A DNA stretch of 64,000 nt from Parapristionchus giblindavisi (lineage: Eukaryota > Nematoda > Chromadorea > Rhabditida > Diplogasteridae), in the NCBI GenBank assembly GCA_943737045.1, contig CALSFV010000291.1, forward strand, positions 372,001 to 436,000. The letters run 5' to 3'. Positions 35,051 through 50,859 of the stretch are shown piece by piece. Every line of letters starts with the position of its first letter. Position 1 is the first letter of the stretch. The notes under the pieces were generated by a model, which saw only the letters and a list, made by a program, of their open reading frames with translations, made no database searches and had not been told where the DNA came from. Position numbers and translations under genes: made by a program.

Positions 35051-36226
35051 ACTGTAATCGATAAATCAGACAACTACCGTAACCCTCAGACAATCCGTGT
35101 GAGACGTGTCGATATGCAACGATCAAAGGCGACGTTTGGGGATTTGAACAATGAACAAACGAAGACAAACACTGGGTATTGGAACACGTTTATGTACAGT
35201 ATCGATCAACGGAAATTACACTAATATCGGACCACGAAATAGAAATAAAGTAAACATCGGACTACTAAATAGAAATAATACCGAAATATAATAGCATCAC
35301 CTCATAAGCTAGACAAGACGAAGGAAGAGCTTACAAATTTAAATAAACCGAGTAGTCAAGTTTACAGCTATGAGTTCTACGCGAGAAACAGCTATGATAG
35401 ATATACCGGATCGATAATCGATCGATAAGGCAGATCATGGTTAAAATTAAGCCAAAACACGGGGAAACGGGTTACTGTAGAAGCACACTATACTGGACTA
35501 CTGTAGGCATGAACAAGTTATGGACCGAGATGAATTGATCGATTGATATTAGATACCGTACTCAAGGAGGGGACAAAGAATAGGGGAATAGATACTGTAG
35601 CGTGAATGGCCGAATGTAATCGATAGTGGGCGGGGCTTGAGCGAAACGTCGATAATAAGGCATACAGTGAACATTTGGTCGGAGGGAAAAAACGTTTGAA
35701 AAATCAATATTTGAATTTGAGTGAACGAGCAGTTTTAATCTAGCGTATATAGTTGTCAAAGCTAGGCAGTTAAAGACGTGGGAGAAGCAAGTAACTCGGG
35801 AGAAGAACAAAAAACATAAAAAAGCATACCATCTGATCATTGAGAAGCCAACAAAATAAGATATACAGTACGAAAAAAAGGTTGAGGGAGCACATCGACT
35901 ATAGAAGGGTGGGAGGGATGATTGAATAAAAAAATCAATAACTGCGCATGGACTAGATCATGGAACGAAAGATATGGGAGCAAAACAGGGATACGGTAGT
36001 GAGAAGAGAACTCGATCGATATCTAGGGACACGATGACTTCGCAACATAAACCATGCGGAACAAAGAACTTTCCATCGAATAGAAAGGGTGAAACACGAT
36101 ACTACCAAGTGAACATACCGAATGATCAAATGGAAACATAAACACGGACAGATGGTCGAGGGACACAATTACTAATAATCAATAAACCAATCAATAATCA
36201 AGCCAATCAATAAATCTATAATCGGC
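35051..36226. other. Intergenic region between BTB copy A and the RING gene
   Basis: Lies upstream of BTB exon 1 and downstream of the RING gene stop. No ORF of interest; TACCGTA, TACAGTA and ATCGATCGAT words are frequent. The BTB promoter should be here but no element could be assigned. Confidence 0.5.
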
Positions 36227-40268
<4,042 letters not shown>

Positions 40269-40325
40269 AAGAAAAGCCGATATGTTATATTTAACTTCTA
40301 AATCGATCTTGAGCTGAGCTTGAGA

Positions 40326-41931
40326 TCTGGTCAACCGCGACGCAGCCATCGTGTCGCTCACGCAGCGCGCTCTCGCCTTCTCCAACATTGTCAGAGGATT
40401 CTCGTTCATGCACGGCAACGAGCTCACGCTGGCGGGACACGCGACGCTGCTTGGGATACTGGCCAAGTATGCCTTACTTTAGGGATACTGTAGGGATAGG
40501 GATACGGTAGAGATTGGGGTACTGTAGGGTTGTGGATACTGTTTTATACATACATTTATTGCATATTGATAACTGCTGTAATAATGTACTATATGCTTAG
40601 AGTTGGATATTTTTTTTCTTTTTTTTTCGAGTGAGATAGATGTAAGGAACTGCGGTTCACTGAGCGAATGGAAGATGAGAGGGTGGTGCGACGGGAATGT
40701 GACGGGTTGAACATTTGAATGGAATATCAAAGAAAATTAATAATTTTACACATATGCAGGTTCCTGAAGCTGTGCGTGCGTGAGCGCATCGTGAATAAGG
40801 TGAAGCCGTCCACTCGTGGGAGTTGCTTTATTTATTTATTTTGATTATATTTTAATCAAAGAACTATCTTCCTATATGAATTTAAAGAGTGATTGAAACT
40901 GAAAACATGAAGATTTTCACAATTTGATTCTTTTTACTGACAATGGATGAATCATTCTGTCATTCAACCATTATGTCATTGCTTCTGTCATTGTGTTTGA
41001 CACTTTTGTGTACTCTCTTTAGATTGGTTATTGTATAATCATTTGTCTATTTAATAATGTTATTAATTTTGTTTATATTATAATAATAATTATTATTATC
41101 ATTATTCATTAATATTCCAGGATGACGATGGTCACCCATCTACCTCCACTGCCTCCTCATCCACCCTCCTCCGTCCTTCTTTCCTCGACGCCGAGGACAG
41201 CGTGGACGCCCTCTTACACGAGGTGTCGGTGCAGCTGCGTGAGGACGCCTTCACCGTCATCTGCCATCTATCGGTCGTGGTGAGTGGTTGTTGTAGTTTG
41301 GTCTTTGATCTTTTGTCTTTGATCTCTGACTTGTAGTCTGGTCTTTGGTCTTTGATCTCTGACTTGTAGTCTGGTCTTTGGTCTTTAATCTCTGACGTGT
41401 AGTCTGGTCTTTGGTCTCTAACTTGTAGTATGGTCTTTGGTCTCTGACTTGTAATCTGGTCTTTGGTCTCTGACTTGTAGTCTGGTCTTTGATCTCTGAC
41501 TTGTAGTCTGGTCTTTGATCTTTGATCTTTCGAGGGGAGGGCGAAACACCGATCATGTTTATCTAGGCTTCTCTAACTGCTAGATATCTAAATTATATCT
41601 AAATAATAGCTATGCAAATTTGGATATTATATTTGATATTTGATCTTTGATCTCTGGTCCGTGCAGCTCGACCTCTACGACATGGACAGCAGAGTGTCAG
41701 AGCAGAGTGTTAATAACAATAATAATAATAGTAATAGTAATATTAATAATAGCTGTAATACAATAACAATAATATTTATTTATCGATCTGCAGGGAGTGA
41801 ACGGTCACTCGCCGACGTCATCGGAGAGTTCATCGAATGATGTCCCATCGACGACTACGAAGAAGACGAATGGAGTGAAGGGAACGACGACTAAGACGAC
41901 GAATAGTAAGAAGAGGCAAGAGGAGATCAAG
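40326..41931 (+). pseudogene. BAF250/ARID1-like partial unit (BAF250_C region)
   Basis: Five exon pieces on the + strand: 40,326-40,466 (LVNRDAAIVSLTQRALAFSN, then IVRGFSFMHGNELTLAGHA and LLGILAK), 40,760-40,817 (FLKLCVRERIVNKVKPSTR, donor damaged), 41,121-41,279 (GHPSTSTASSSTLL, then DALLHEVSVQLREDAFTVI and CHLSVV), 41,667-41,711 (LDLYDMDSRVS, then lost in an AAT run), and 41,794-41,931 (Ser/Lys tail). SNIVR-FSF-GN and the LRED-H-S-LDL spacing follow the ARID1 C-terminal domain, which joins the SWI/SNF core. The first piece starts mid-exon next to the 5' end of the RING gene, so a gene fragment was inserted there. Broken donor and lost exon part argue for a pseudogene. Confidence 0.7.
41290..41530. 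repeat. Minisatellite of CTCTGACTTGTAGTCTGG units
   Basis: Seven to eight units of about 25-32 bp (TCTTTGATCTCTGACTTGTAG type, varying TTTGGT/TTTGAT parts) within the intron of the BAF250-like unit. The word GATCTTTGATCTTT recurs all over the window. Confidence 0.9.
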
Positions 41932-42316
41932 GTTTGTTATACCACATGTTATTATGTTATTATGGTATAGTAGATGGATGCGGATTGTGAAACGCGAATC
42001 GGGAGGGTGGGGAATCTATATTTGAAAAAAAAGAGGAAAAGGGGGAAATGCTATGAAAAATAGGGGAAAAAGGGGAAAAGCGGATTGCGAAACGGCGAAT
42101 ATCAAGTGTGCGAGAAAGAGGATAAAGAACTGAAATCACCGGGCGTTCTGTCAATTACTCTAGGTCGAGGAAAACTTTCCGGCCATCCTTGTAATTGTAT
42201 GAAGACCCGGTGAATTCTTGTCAGCGGTGAGCGTTATTCCATGCAGTCTGATCAAGATGTGTTTCTTGGGCGCCTCGGACTGGGAAGAAACAATAAATAA
42301 TTGTAGCTCAATCTGA

Positions 42317-43163
42317 CAAGGGAACCACTTAACCTTACCCCATAATTATTATCCGTGATGTGAATCTACATGGAATAAGGTGTCTAAAAAGTTAGGTAAG
42401 AAGTTCCACATTCGCTTTTTAAGTCCTTTTTCGGGCCTCTGAAATATGCACTGGATTTGCCCAAAAAGAGTCCAAAAAGAATAAAAGTCAGGGAACTTCT
42501 TTGATTTCTGGCCCAGCCCCCTCGTTCACCCCCCCTCCCCATTTCGATCTTTTCGATCGAATGGAGGGGTCGTCCACCTCACTGGGAGGACGATGTCCAC
42601 GGGGGCGAAATGCTCCCCGAGCTCTCCTCAAGATGGGAGAGCTCTGGACTGAACCGGAGAGAAAGAATCGAATGCTTTTATAGGGGGAATGTGGTGATAT
42701 GGAAATGAAATTGGATTAGGATGATAGAGTATGGCAAAGGAGGAGGCAAAACTCTCATTTCATCATTCTATCAATCATGATGCGGTTGGTTTTACCACAA
42801 CCGAGAAAAGGATCGGTTACTACGCGAAATGAATAATGAGTAAAGAGGAATGAGAAATGACTAGAATTAATCTGTAATATCACCTGGGCAAGAAATCAAA
42901 GAAGTGCCAAAGTCAGAATAAACAAGAAAGATTAGAAACACAAAAGAGGCACAAAAAGAAAGCCATAAATGGTCCAGAAAGTCACAAAAGTGTCCAAAAA
43001 TGTCGAAAACGGTCTAAAAATGCGCATTTCAGAGGCCCGAAAAAGGTCTTAAAACGCGAATGTGGAACTTTTTACCTAACTTTTTAGACACCTTATTTCA
43101 TGTAGATTCACCCCACGGTATCAAACTTAGATAATTATGGGGTAAGGTTAAGTGGTTCCCTTG
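42317..43163. mobile_element. Foldback element with a nested MITE
   Basis: The ends CAAGGGAACCACTTAACC and complement pair; arms of about 170 bp include GTGTCTAAAAAGTTAGGTAA. The arms are separated by repeated CCAAAAA/GTCCAGAAA words and by the inserted MITE 42,492-42,908. Order of events: the foldback came first, the MITE later. Confidence 0.8.
42492..42908. mobile_element. hAT-type MITE (GGAACTTCTTTGATT family), 8-bp duplication AAAGTCAG
   Basis: The 25-bp inverted ends begin GGAACTTCTTTGATTTCTGG (left) and GGCACTTCTTTGATTTCTTG (right, complement). AAAGTCAG flanks both sides (42,484-42,491 and 42,909-42,916). Sister copy at 28,319-28,729. Confidence 0.9.
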
Positions 43164-44248
43164 TGAAATCAAGGTTCTATTATTATAATCAAATATCAAA
43201 TCAAATAATTTTATTCCTGCATAAGATGGGTACGGGATTTTATTCAGTACTTCTTATCACGTTACACGAGGTCAGGAAAGACTAGTCTTCTTATGCCATA
43301 GAAGTCGGTCCAGTGTATGTCGTTGGTTTGGGAAACACTTGAGAAGATAACTCACAATCCGAGATTGAACAGCACCAAATCGAACACACCGAAACCGAGT
43401 ACCACGGTTGAGACGAACTAGTAGAGACTTGCAACAATTGGAGATACGGCCGTCTTGTTGCGTAGACTGTCGCCGGTCTTCAACTCTATCCATTAATTAC
43501 GGAGCGAAAGACATTCCGACCGCTCATCACGAATGAAAGAGACCGACTATTATTATAATGAAAACAAAATATTTTAAAATAAGTTTTAAAATTTTAAAAA
43601 AAATTAATTTTTGTTTTGAAAATTAGGTCTTTTGCATTTTTTCATGTTTATAGCTGTAAAAACAGTACGCACTAGCGTGATAGAAGTTTAGGCTTGGGGA
43701 TCGATAGAGGAGATTCGGATTTTATTATTTATTTAAATATTGAAAAAAATCAGATTTTAATTATTCAATTTTTCAGAATGCGCCCCCTCATCCTCGTCGC
43801 CCTCCTCATCCAACTCCAATCCTCCCTCATTCGACGATCCCTCCTCCTGTTCCTCTGCCACCATCACCATGTTCCCGTCGGCATCTTCGTCTAGCGCCTT
43901 TAGGGCTGCGGTCGCCACGGTGACGCCCGCGGTTCTGCACACGAACTCGCTTGTCGCACGCGTCGCAGCGCGTCTCAGAATGAGTCTGGAGGCCGGCAGA
44001 GCCATGCAGCAGCCCAAGTTCCGGTGGGTTTTGGTTCTGTTGATTGATAAGCACAAGAGTTGATGATATGGCCTGGCGCATTCTTGTCTCAATGTGCTTT
44101 GAATAGTTGAAGTTTATCGTTTACCTTGATCGAACGCTGGTGTAAATATTATTCTGACCTGGCGCATCCTGGTTTCAAGATTGCTTGATGAGCTGAATTT
44201 TATAGAATAACATGATTCATCTCGTCGCAACTGTCTAACTTTGACATA

Positions 44249-44667
44249 CAGCGCTGGCCAATATTCTATCATATTTTGGTTTTTCAGCCATAACTTTTTT
44301 CGCAGTCATCCGTTTCTCTTCATTTTTAGTATGTTTGCATAGATGATACTGTAATATAGCATTCCAATTTTTATCGATATTGGACCATGCCCAACGGAAT
44401 AGTGATCAATTTTAGAAAAATGACATTTTTCAGCGAATTCAGCACCTGGGCATATCGGCTATTGGGGCAGCCTGGATTCAATTCTACGTGGTGAATCTGT
44501 GTGCGGCAATGACTGCTTGAAGATATCAAGGCATAGGGTTGATTAGGTAGTCGAAGTTAGCGCGCGGTATCATCTATGCAAACATACTAAAAATGAAGAG
44601 AAACGGATGACTGCGAAAAAAGTTATGGCTGAAAAACCAAAATATGATAGAATATTGGCCAGCACTG
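44249..44667. mobile_element. TA-flanked MITE, copy 3
   Basis: CAGCGCTGGCC and GGCCAGCACTG ends, TA on both sides; long inverted arms and identical intron position as copies 1 and 2. Confidence 0.88.
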
Positions 44668-45339
44668 TAGATTTTTGCAAGTGTTGTGGCTCATTTTGGT
44701 ATTAATACTTGACCTGATTTTTTCAGGTTTCACTATCTTTTTAAAAGCAAGAATGAGATCGATTGTGGATGTTCTCTTAAAAATAAAAAGAAAACACGAT
44801 AATAATAACAATAATAATATGTTTTACATAATATGTTAGTATGCTCGATCTTTCCAAGGCTGAGCGTGCCGCGATGGCGGACGAAAAGACGCAGCCGCAG
44901 TTGGCCGTCGTGAAGCAGGAGTGCGTGGAGGATGAATCGGAGGATACGGTAGGTGGTTGGGGTTGGGGCTGATCGTTGAGTGACTTTATTTATTTATGGT
45001 CTTCTTTAAACCAAACGGCTAGAGTATTTTGGGAGTATTGAATCGCACACTGATTTCATTCTAGGCTGGCATTCGGTCGCCACTGTGGCGCCCGCGGTCC
45101 TACACACGAACTCGCTCGTCGCACGCGTCGCAGCGCGTCTCAGAATGAGTCTGGAGGCCAGCAGAGCCATGCAGCAGCCCAAGTTCCGGTGGGTGGCGAT
45201 TCTCTTGATTGCTTTGTTTAGCTAGAGCTGATGATATATCGCCCGCTGCATTCATGCCTCAATGTCTTTTGAATAGCAGAAGTTTATCGTGTGTCATGAT
45301 CTGATGTCTATAGTGGATGCTACACATTTTATGCTGACC

Positions 45340-45738
45340 TGTGGCCGTATTGCGGTGTTACATTTCGAAACGGGTGACGAGTCCGTCAACTTCAATTTCG
45401 GAGTGTTTTGGGTCTCGAGTGGAAAACCCTGATGGGTCATGAAATTACTGTAAAAAGTTACGGTAGTCAACACATATTGATCGATGGTTACGGTAACTTC
45501 TTACCGTATTCCAATTGTTTATCAGGGTTTTCCACTCGAGACCCACCACACAAAATTGAAGTTGACGGACACGTCACCCGTTTCGAAATGTAACACCGCA
45601 TATGCAAGAACAACTGGAAACCCGTTTTCCAGGAAAATGTGATGTCATTAGCGTAGGCGAAGGCGTTTTCCAAAAATCCTACGCCTATGCTAATGACGTC
45701 GCATTTTCCCGGAAAACTGTTCATGCATACGGCCACTG
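45340..45738. mobile_element. Palindromic element carrying a nested palindromic MITE
   Basis: The outer palindrome (TGTGGCCGTATGCA... and ...TGCATACGGCCAC, with GATGTCATTAGCGTAGGCG pairing CGCCTATGCTAATGACGTC) is split by an inner 250-bp element (45,351-45,600) with ends TGCGGTGTTACATTTCGAAA and complement, flanked by TAT. The inner element shares its GGTGTTACATTT terminus with the MITE at 58,711-58,854. Confidence 0.85.
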
Positions 45739-45917
45739 TTGCATTCTGGTTTCAATATTATTTGATGAGCTGAATTATATCGAATAGCATGAAGATTCAT
45801 CTGTTCGCCCATTTTTTTTTAAATTGGAACTACACTCGTACTTGGTGCATTTTGGTTTCAATACTTTTTAAAGTGGTGAAATGTAACAAGTAGATTTGAT
45901 TTGATTGGCGCCAATCT

Positions 45918-46249
45918 CACGTTAGTTCAAAATGCGAGAGAGATGGGAATAGCGGGGCAAAGGATATGCTGAGGCGACTTTTGCCATCATTGTTGTGCGC
46001 TGTTTGGTGTGTTTTCACAATCCCATAATAATGAGACGCTAGTTCATGAGTCAGAGCGGCGCATCTCAGACGGGTTTGATGACGCGGCGGAGACAGAGAG
46101 AATCATTTGATGCCATCTCTCACGCACACTCTCTCTAATGGAGCCCATCAAACCCGCCTGGCATCCGCCTCGCACTTCTTATAAGGTGGAAAACGTGATT
46201 CGCCCTACCTTCACTGTAGCCCCGCTATTACAGAGGCTGAACTATCGTG
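45918..46249. mobile_element. 332-bp MITE, CACGTTAGTTCA ends, ATCT duplication
   Basis: Second copy of the 39,247-39,593 family. ATCT flanks both sides (45,914-45,917 and 46,250-46,253). Interior contains GAGAGATGGGAATAGCGGGG and CCCCGCTATTACAGAGG as an extended inverted arm. Confidence 0.92.
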
Positions 46250-47004
46250 ATCTGGTTTCGATATGTTACGTCTAATCATTTTTTCAGTATGCACGATGAT
46301 GAAGCATTGCGGTTCGTTGAGAGAGTGGAAGATGAGAGGGTGGTGCGACGGGAATGTGACGGGTTGGACATTTGAATGGAATGATCAAATTATATTAAAT
46401 ATTTTTAATTTTAATTTAAAAATATTTTGTCTATGCAGGTTCCTCAAGCTGTGCGTGCGTGAGCGCATCGTGAAGAAGGTGAAGCCGCCCACTCATGTGA
46501 GTTGCTTTATTTATTTATTTTTATATTTATTAAATTTGAATAATAACTATCTTCATATGTGAATTTAAAGAGTGACTTAAAAAAGGATTTCTCGATTTGA
46601 TTCTTTCCACTGACAGTGATGGTTCATTCTGTCATTCAACCATTATGTCATAGCTTTTGACACTTTTGTACTCTTTCTTTAGAATGGTTTTTAGTTTAAT
46701 TATTTGTAAAGGCAAAAGGTAAAGGTACAACCCGTTATTCAAGGCACACGAAGTCCTGCGGGTGATCACTACTAGGCCAGTGATCTTTCAGGCCAATTCA
46801 GTCCGGAGGACCTAATCTCTTCTTCGGACCTACTTTACCGCGTGATCTAGTCACTACCAATTTCCCTTTCGGGCGCCTTGGTGGGGCGGAGGCGGTGAAA
46901 TGACCGGGAATCGAACCCAGGAAAGATGGAATGATGATGGATGGAATGGAATTATTTGTATATCTAATAATTTTATTCCGCAAATATTATAATTAATAAT
47001 GATA

Positions 47005-47255
<251 letters not shown>

Positions 47256-47829
47256 TAGGCGTCTGACAAGAAGAGACGACGTGAGGGTGAAGAGAGTACG
47301 TAGATAGAGCAGAGAAGGAGTAGAAGATGGAAGTGGATGAGATGAGAGGGAAGGAGGAAGAGGACAATCGAACTGCTAATAAGGTTGGATTTATTGATTT
47401 ATTGATTTATTGATTATTGATTTACTGATTTTTTTCAATTACTAATACAGATGATGGAGTGATTTGGACCAGTTGAATTGCGGTTGAGCGTTTTTTCTAT
47501 AACAGCTTTTCTAATTGATGAAAATTCTAATTCTATTGAAACTCGATAAAAATAAAATAATAAATTAGTTAACAGGACTATATCTATATCAGTTTGTTGT
47601 GATGGAAATTAAAACTTAGAAATGAAAAAAAGAATATGTTTCCTGTTGAATTGCGGTTGCGGATTTTCAATAACAGGCGGATTCCTAATCAGCATCGACG
47701 ACTTATTTCAGTCATACTATTGCCATATCATGGGATGAAAACGAGACAAAGAGGTTCCCTTGTCAGACCTCTCACACCCTCACCGTCTGCTGTCTCTCGA
47801 TTACACGAGTTTTAATGTAGAGACATTGA

Positions 47830-47945
47830 GAGCAGGGCTGGGACACAAAACGTTTTCTTGACACAAAAATTTTGAGTAAACAAAAAACACAAAAATATTT
47901 TTTGTGTACACAAAACACAAAAAGCACAAAAATATTTTTCTCTAG
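47830..47945. repeat. Left end of a self-similar CAGGGCTGGG repeat
   Basis: CAGGGCTGGGACACAAAACG followed by repeated ACACAAAAA words. It resembles in design the CAGGGTTGGG hAT-type element at 29,216, with a different word. No right end was found. Confidence 0.5.
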
Positions 47946-48453
47946 ATTTGAGCAAGTTTATAGCTAATAAAAAATGTATTTTTCAATATAATACTTCAAC
48001 GCGAACAAAACAACATGTAATATCAGTTAAAAAAGAACAGCGACCGAGAAACCTATGAGTCTGGTATTCGGCTGAACGAAAACGGAGATAGCACGCTTCA
48101 AATTACTGATAAAATGAAATTCTACACCAAAATTATCCAATCGTTGCAAAATTTACAATTTTGCAGATTAAATTTTACTATACGGAACGACTAATATCAT
48201 CGATCCTCTTCCTGAAAATCTTGTAAAATCCGAAAATTGTGAGACCAATTTTTTGTATAAGAAGAAGCGAAAAGAACTGTAACAGCTAGGTCACAGTATT
48301 AATGTAACAGCTAGGTCACAGTACTATGGTCATCTGTTTCGATAATCACTAATTGTAAGATCACAAAGATTTGTCCTTTGTCAAATCGTTGGTCATTTTC
48401 ATTTCGATTTAGAGATATTCAGCGGTGGTGTGATGGCGAGGTTGATTTTATAG

Positions 48454-48703
48454 AAAGAGCCCAAAGATCAATCAAGAAGAAGATGAAAATGAAGAAGAGC
48501 AAGAAGAGAAGAAGTTCAAGACGATCAATAAAGACGTCTTTTCGCGTCTCGCCAAACGCCAAACGTCGTCTCCATTTCAAATAGATGAAAGTTCAAATGC
48601 GATTCCAATTTCAATTCCAGGAGAAAGTTCTCAAGTCAAATATCACGAATCAATTCCCAAGGTCATACACGATGTTTCACAGGTCACATCTTTTACTATG
48701 TAA
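48454..48703 (+). CDS. Possible terminal coding exon, unknown acidic protein
   Basis: An open frame of 83 codons without ATG follows a plausible acceptor TTTTATAG at 48,453. It encodes a Glu-rich stretch (NQEEDENEEEQEEKK), then KDVFSRLAKRQTSSPFQID and a Ser/Ile-rich end, TAA at 48,701-48,703. It converges on the phosphatase gene, whose stop is 77 bp away. No family recognised and no upstream exon found; it may be a fragment or chance. Confidence 0.35.
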
Positions 48704-48779
48704 ACACAGGACAAAACTACTCAAACTGTCTTTATTGAGTATTGAGTAAGAGAATTAGGGGTCGTTCGAGACCAATCCT

Positions 48780-49873
48780 TCACTCTTCTTTCTGCTCATT
48801 CTTCGATGATGATGGCTTTGGTGCGGTCTCCACGACCGATTGGTTGGGATCGATTGTCCTTGGCCGGATCTTCTTGAGCGTAGTAGGTCCTGAATGAACA
48901 AATTGATCTTTAATCTTTGATCTTTGACCTTTGATCTCTTACTTTGGGCCATCTTAGGTGGAGTTTCCGCGACAGATTGATTGGGATCTACTGCTTTCTC
49001 CTCAGGTGGCACCTTCTTGAGATCATCAACGCTTAGAACATGACCCAGGTCATAGTCATTCGCCTCCTTGTGTTCTCCACGGAACATCTCCTGTCCTAAA
49101 TTGACCTTTGATCTTTGATCTTTTATGTTTGATATCTCCAACCTATATCTATCGGCGTATTTTTCGGTATTTTTGGAGCAAGGATCTTGAAGCCTATTCT
49201 GTGTCTCTCGTCAATGCACACGACGGCACCACGATTTGCCTGTAAAAGTTGCGCTGATTTATCAATTTTATCGATTTATTTAATTTGATTTTATTGATTT
49301 TTTATCGATTTATCACGATTTATTTATCATTCATCCATTCTGATACCTTATCCGGGTAGTAAGAGGCTGCTGTGAAGATGGTAATCAATTTCTTCTGGTG
49401 GAAGAAATTGAATCCATTCATCATCATCTAAACATCGATCTTTGATCTTTGATCTTTAGCCTCTTCTCTCACCTGATGTCCTCTGATTACCATTCTCAAT
49501 TTGTGCTTCTTGAGAAACGCATCCAAGGCGTCCTCGCCGAAGTGCACACTGACGCCTCGAACGGTATTCGGTCGACATCTTCAATCGATATCAATCAATA
49601 CCGTATACCGTATACAGTATACCGTATATACCGTATACAGTATGCCGTATATACCGTATACAGTATGACATGTACAGTACCCTTTCAGATCAATCATGGG
49701 ATCAGCCCACACGAGATCGGTAGCTATCTCGTTCGAGTTCGGATCTGTCAGAGGTTTCGGGATCTGAAGAGATCAAAGATCAAAGATCATCATAGTAAAT
49801 GTTACCTTCAGGATGTCATCCAGTGATTCAATCTTCGGAGAAATACCTCCGTGACAGCAGAATATACCGTCCC
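48780..49873 (-). pseudogene. PP1-like Ser/Thr phosphatase, C-terminal half
   Basis: Seven exons read right to left: FCCHGGISPKIESLDDILK (49,873-49,806), then IPKPLTDPNSNEI...LVWADPMID, then NTVRGVSVHFGEDALDAFLK...IRGHQ, NGFNFFHQKKLITIFTAASY, NRGAVVCIDERHRIGFKILA, and two tail exons containing DPNQSV twice. These match PP1 landmarks in order: FCCHGGLSP, LLWSDP, RGVSFTFG, RAHQ, FFAKRQLVTLFSAPNY, and GAMMSVDE...FQIL. The SAPNY motif is TAASY and the RAHQ is RGHQ, so it is a divergent nematode-type member. The N-terminal half with the metal-binding GDXHG, GDXVDRG and GNHE motifs is absent: upstream of 49,873 comes repeat DNA and then the 3' end of BTB copy B. Without those motifs the product could not be catalytic. 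An expressed non-catalytic derivative cannot be ruled out. Confidence 0.8.
49595..49680. repeat. TATACCGTATACAGTA tandem array
   Basis: About five irregular units of alternating TACCGTA and TACAGTA words inside a phosphatase intron. Confidence 0.85.
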
Positions 49874-49929
49874 CTGCAGTTAGTTTTTGATTATTTTAAT
49901 TCAAAATAGGAAAAGACAGACCGACAATA

Positions 49930-50160
49930 CACTGACGGCAAACTCTCTCATATTTGAGCCATAGGTTATCTAACATGCGACAGTTAGAGACAGGTTATCT
50001 CATATGTGAGACAACTTAGTTAGCTTACTCCAGTCCCCGTTACAATCTCGAGCGAGAGAGTATTATATAACGTGTCTTTTTTGAGAGAGTTTGGAGTAAG
50101 CTAACCTTTCCCTATGGCTGTCCAGTTAGACAACCTATATCTGAGAGAATTTGCCGTGAG
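49930..50160. repeat. Palindromic repeat, TGACGGCAAACTCTCTCA ends
   Basis: Left ACTGACGGCAAACTCTCTCA and right complement-like TGAGAGAATTTGCCGTGAGT pair, with TAGGTTATCTAAC/GTTAGACAACCTA inside and another pair (TTAGCTTACTCC/GGAGTAAGCTAA) nested. It marks the broken 5' side of the phosphatase gene. Confidence 0.7.
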
Positions 50161-50164
50161 TGTA

Positions 50165-50438
50165 CTGTCCTTGAACCGCCGTGAGGCTTTTTAGTCCGCA
50201 GTGCTCGCATTAATATGTGGCAAGCAGACTTTGCTTTTATTGAAATAGCTCTGCACTTTTCGGAAAATGTTAATGTTTTCTGAATAGCAAAACCAAGGTC
50301 TTTAACTACTTCCTTTTTATTCAGTATTGCATTTTCGATCATATGGGTTCGCTCTTTCAAGATGTAGGGTGGTGCATTTGTGAGATGCGAGCGGCAATTG
50401 CCAATGCAAATGAACCTCTTTATCATTGCAATTGACAA
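50165..50438 (-). pseudogene. LINE reverse-transcriptase C-terminal fragment
   Basis: A minus-strand open stretch with KKEVVKDLGFAIQKTLTFSE, then KAKSACHILMRALRTK. The K-DLG-x(n)-L-FS-x(n)-KA arrangement is characteristic of the region after the palm domain in CR1/Jockey-type LINE ORF2 proteins. No upstream RT domain adjoins it. Confidence 0.7.
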
Positions 50439-50859
50439 TTATGAGTGAGCACTTCAGTACTTTCAATACATACTTTCGACACAGGAAAATGAAAATAGTG
50501 AGAAAAAAAACAGGTAACAAAGACAAGTATTAACAAACAAAGAATGATTGATTATATTAGACCATTGATAACCATCATAGACCGATCAATACTCTTACTA
50601 CCGTACTCATTATTGATGAATGATCATACATTCAATCAATTTATTCATATAAAGTATAATAGTAGATGAGATACTAGATGATAAATGATTATCGATTGAT
50701 TATGGTGCGTGCTTACAAGGAATATTTAAAGTGTGGAAAAGACATGGAATGACATGGCCAGAGAGATATTAGGGAATACAAAACAATTGAATTGAAAATT
50801 GATCAATAATGGTAGAATCAATCAATAAATGAACACTGGATATCGATTGATTGACTTAA

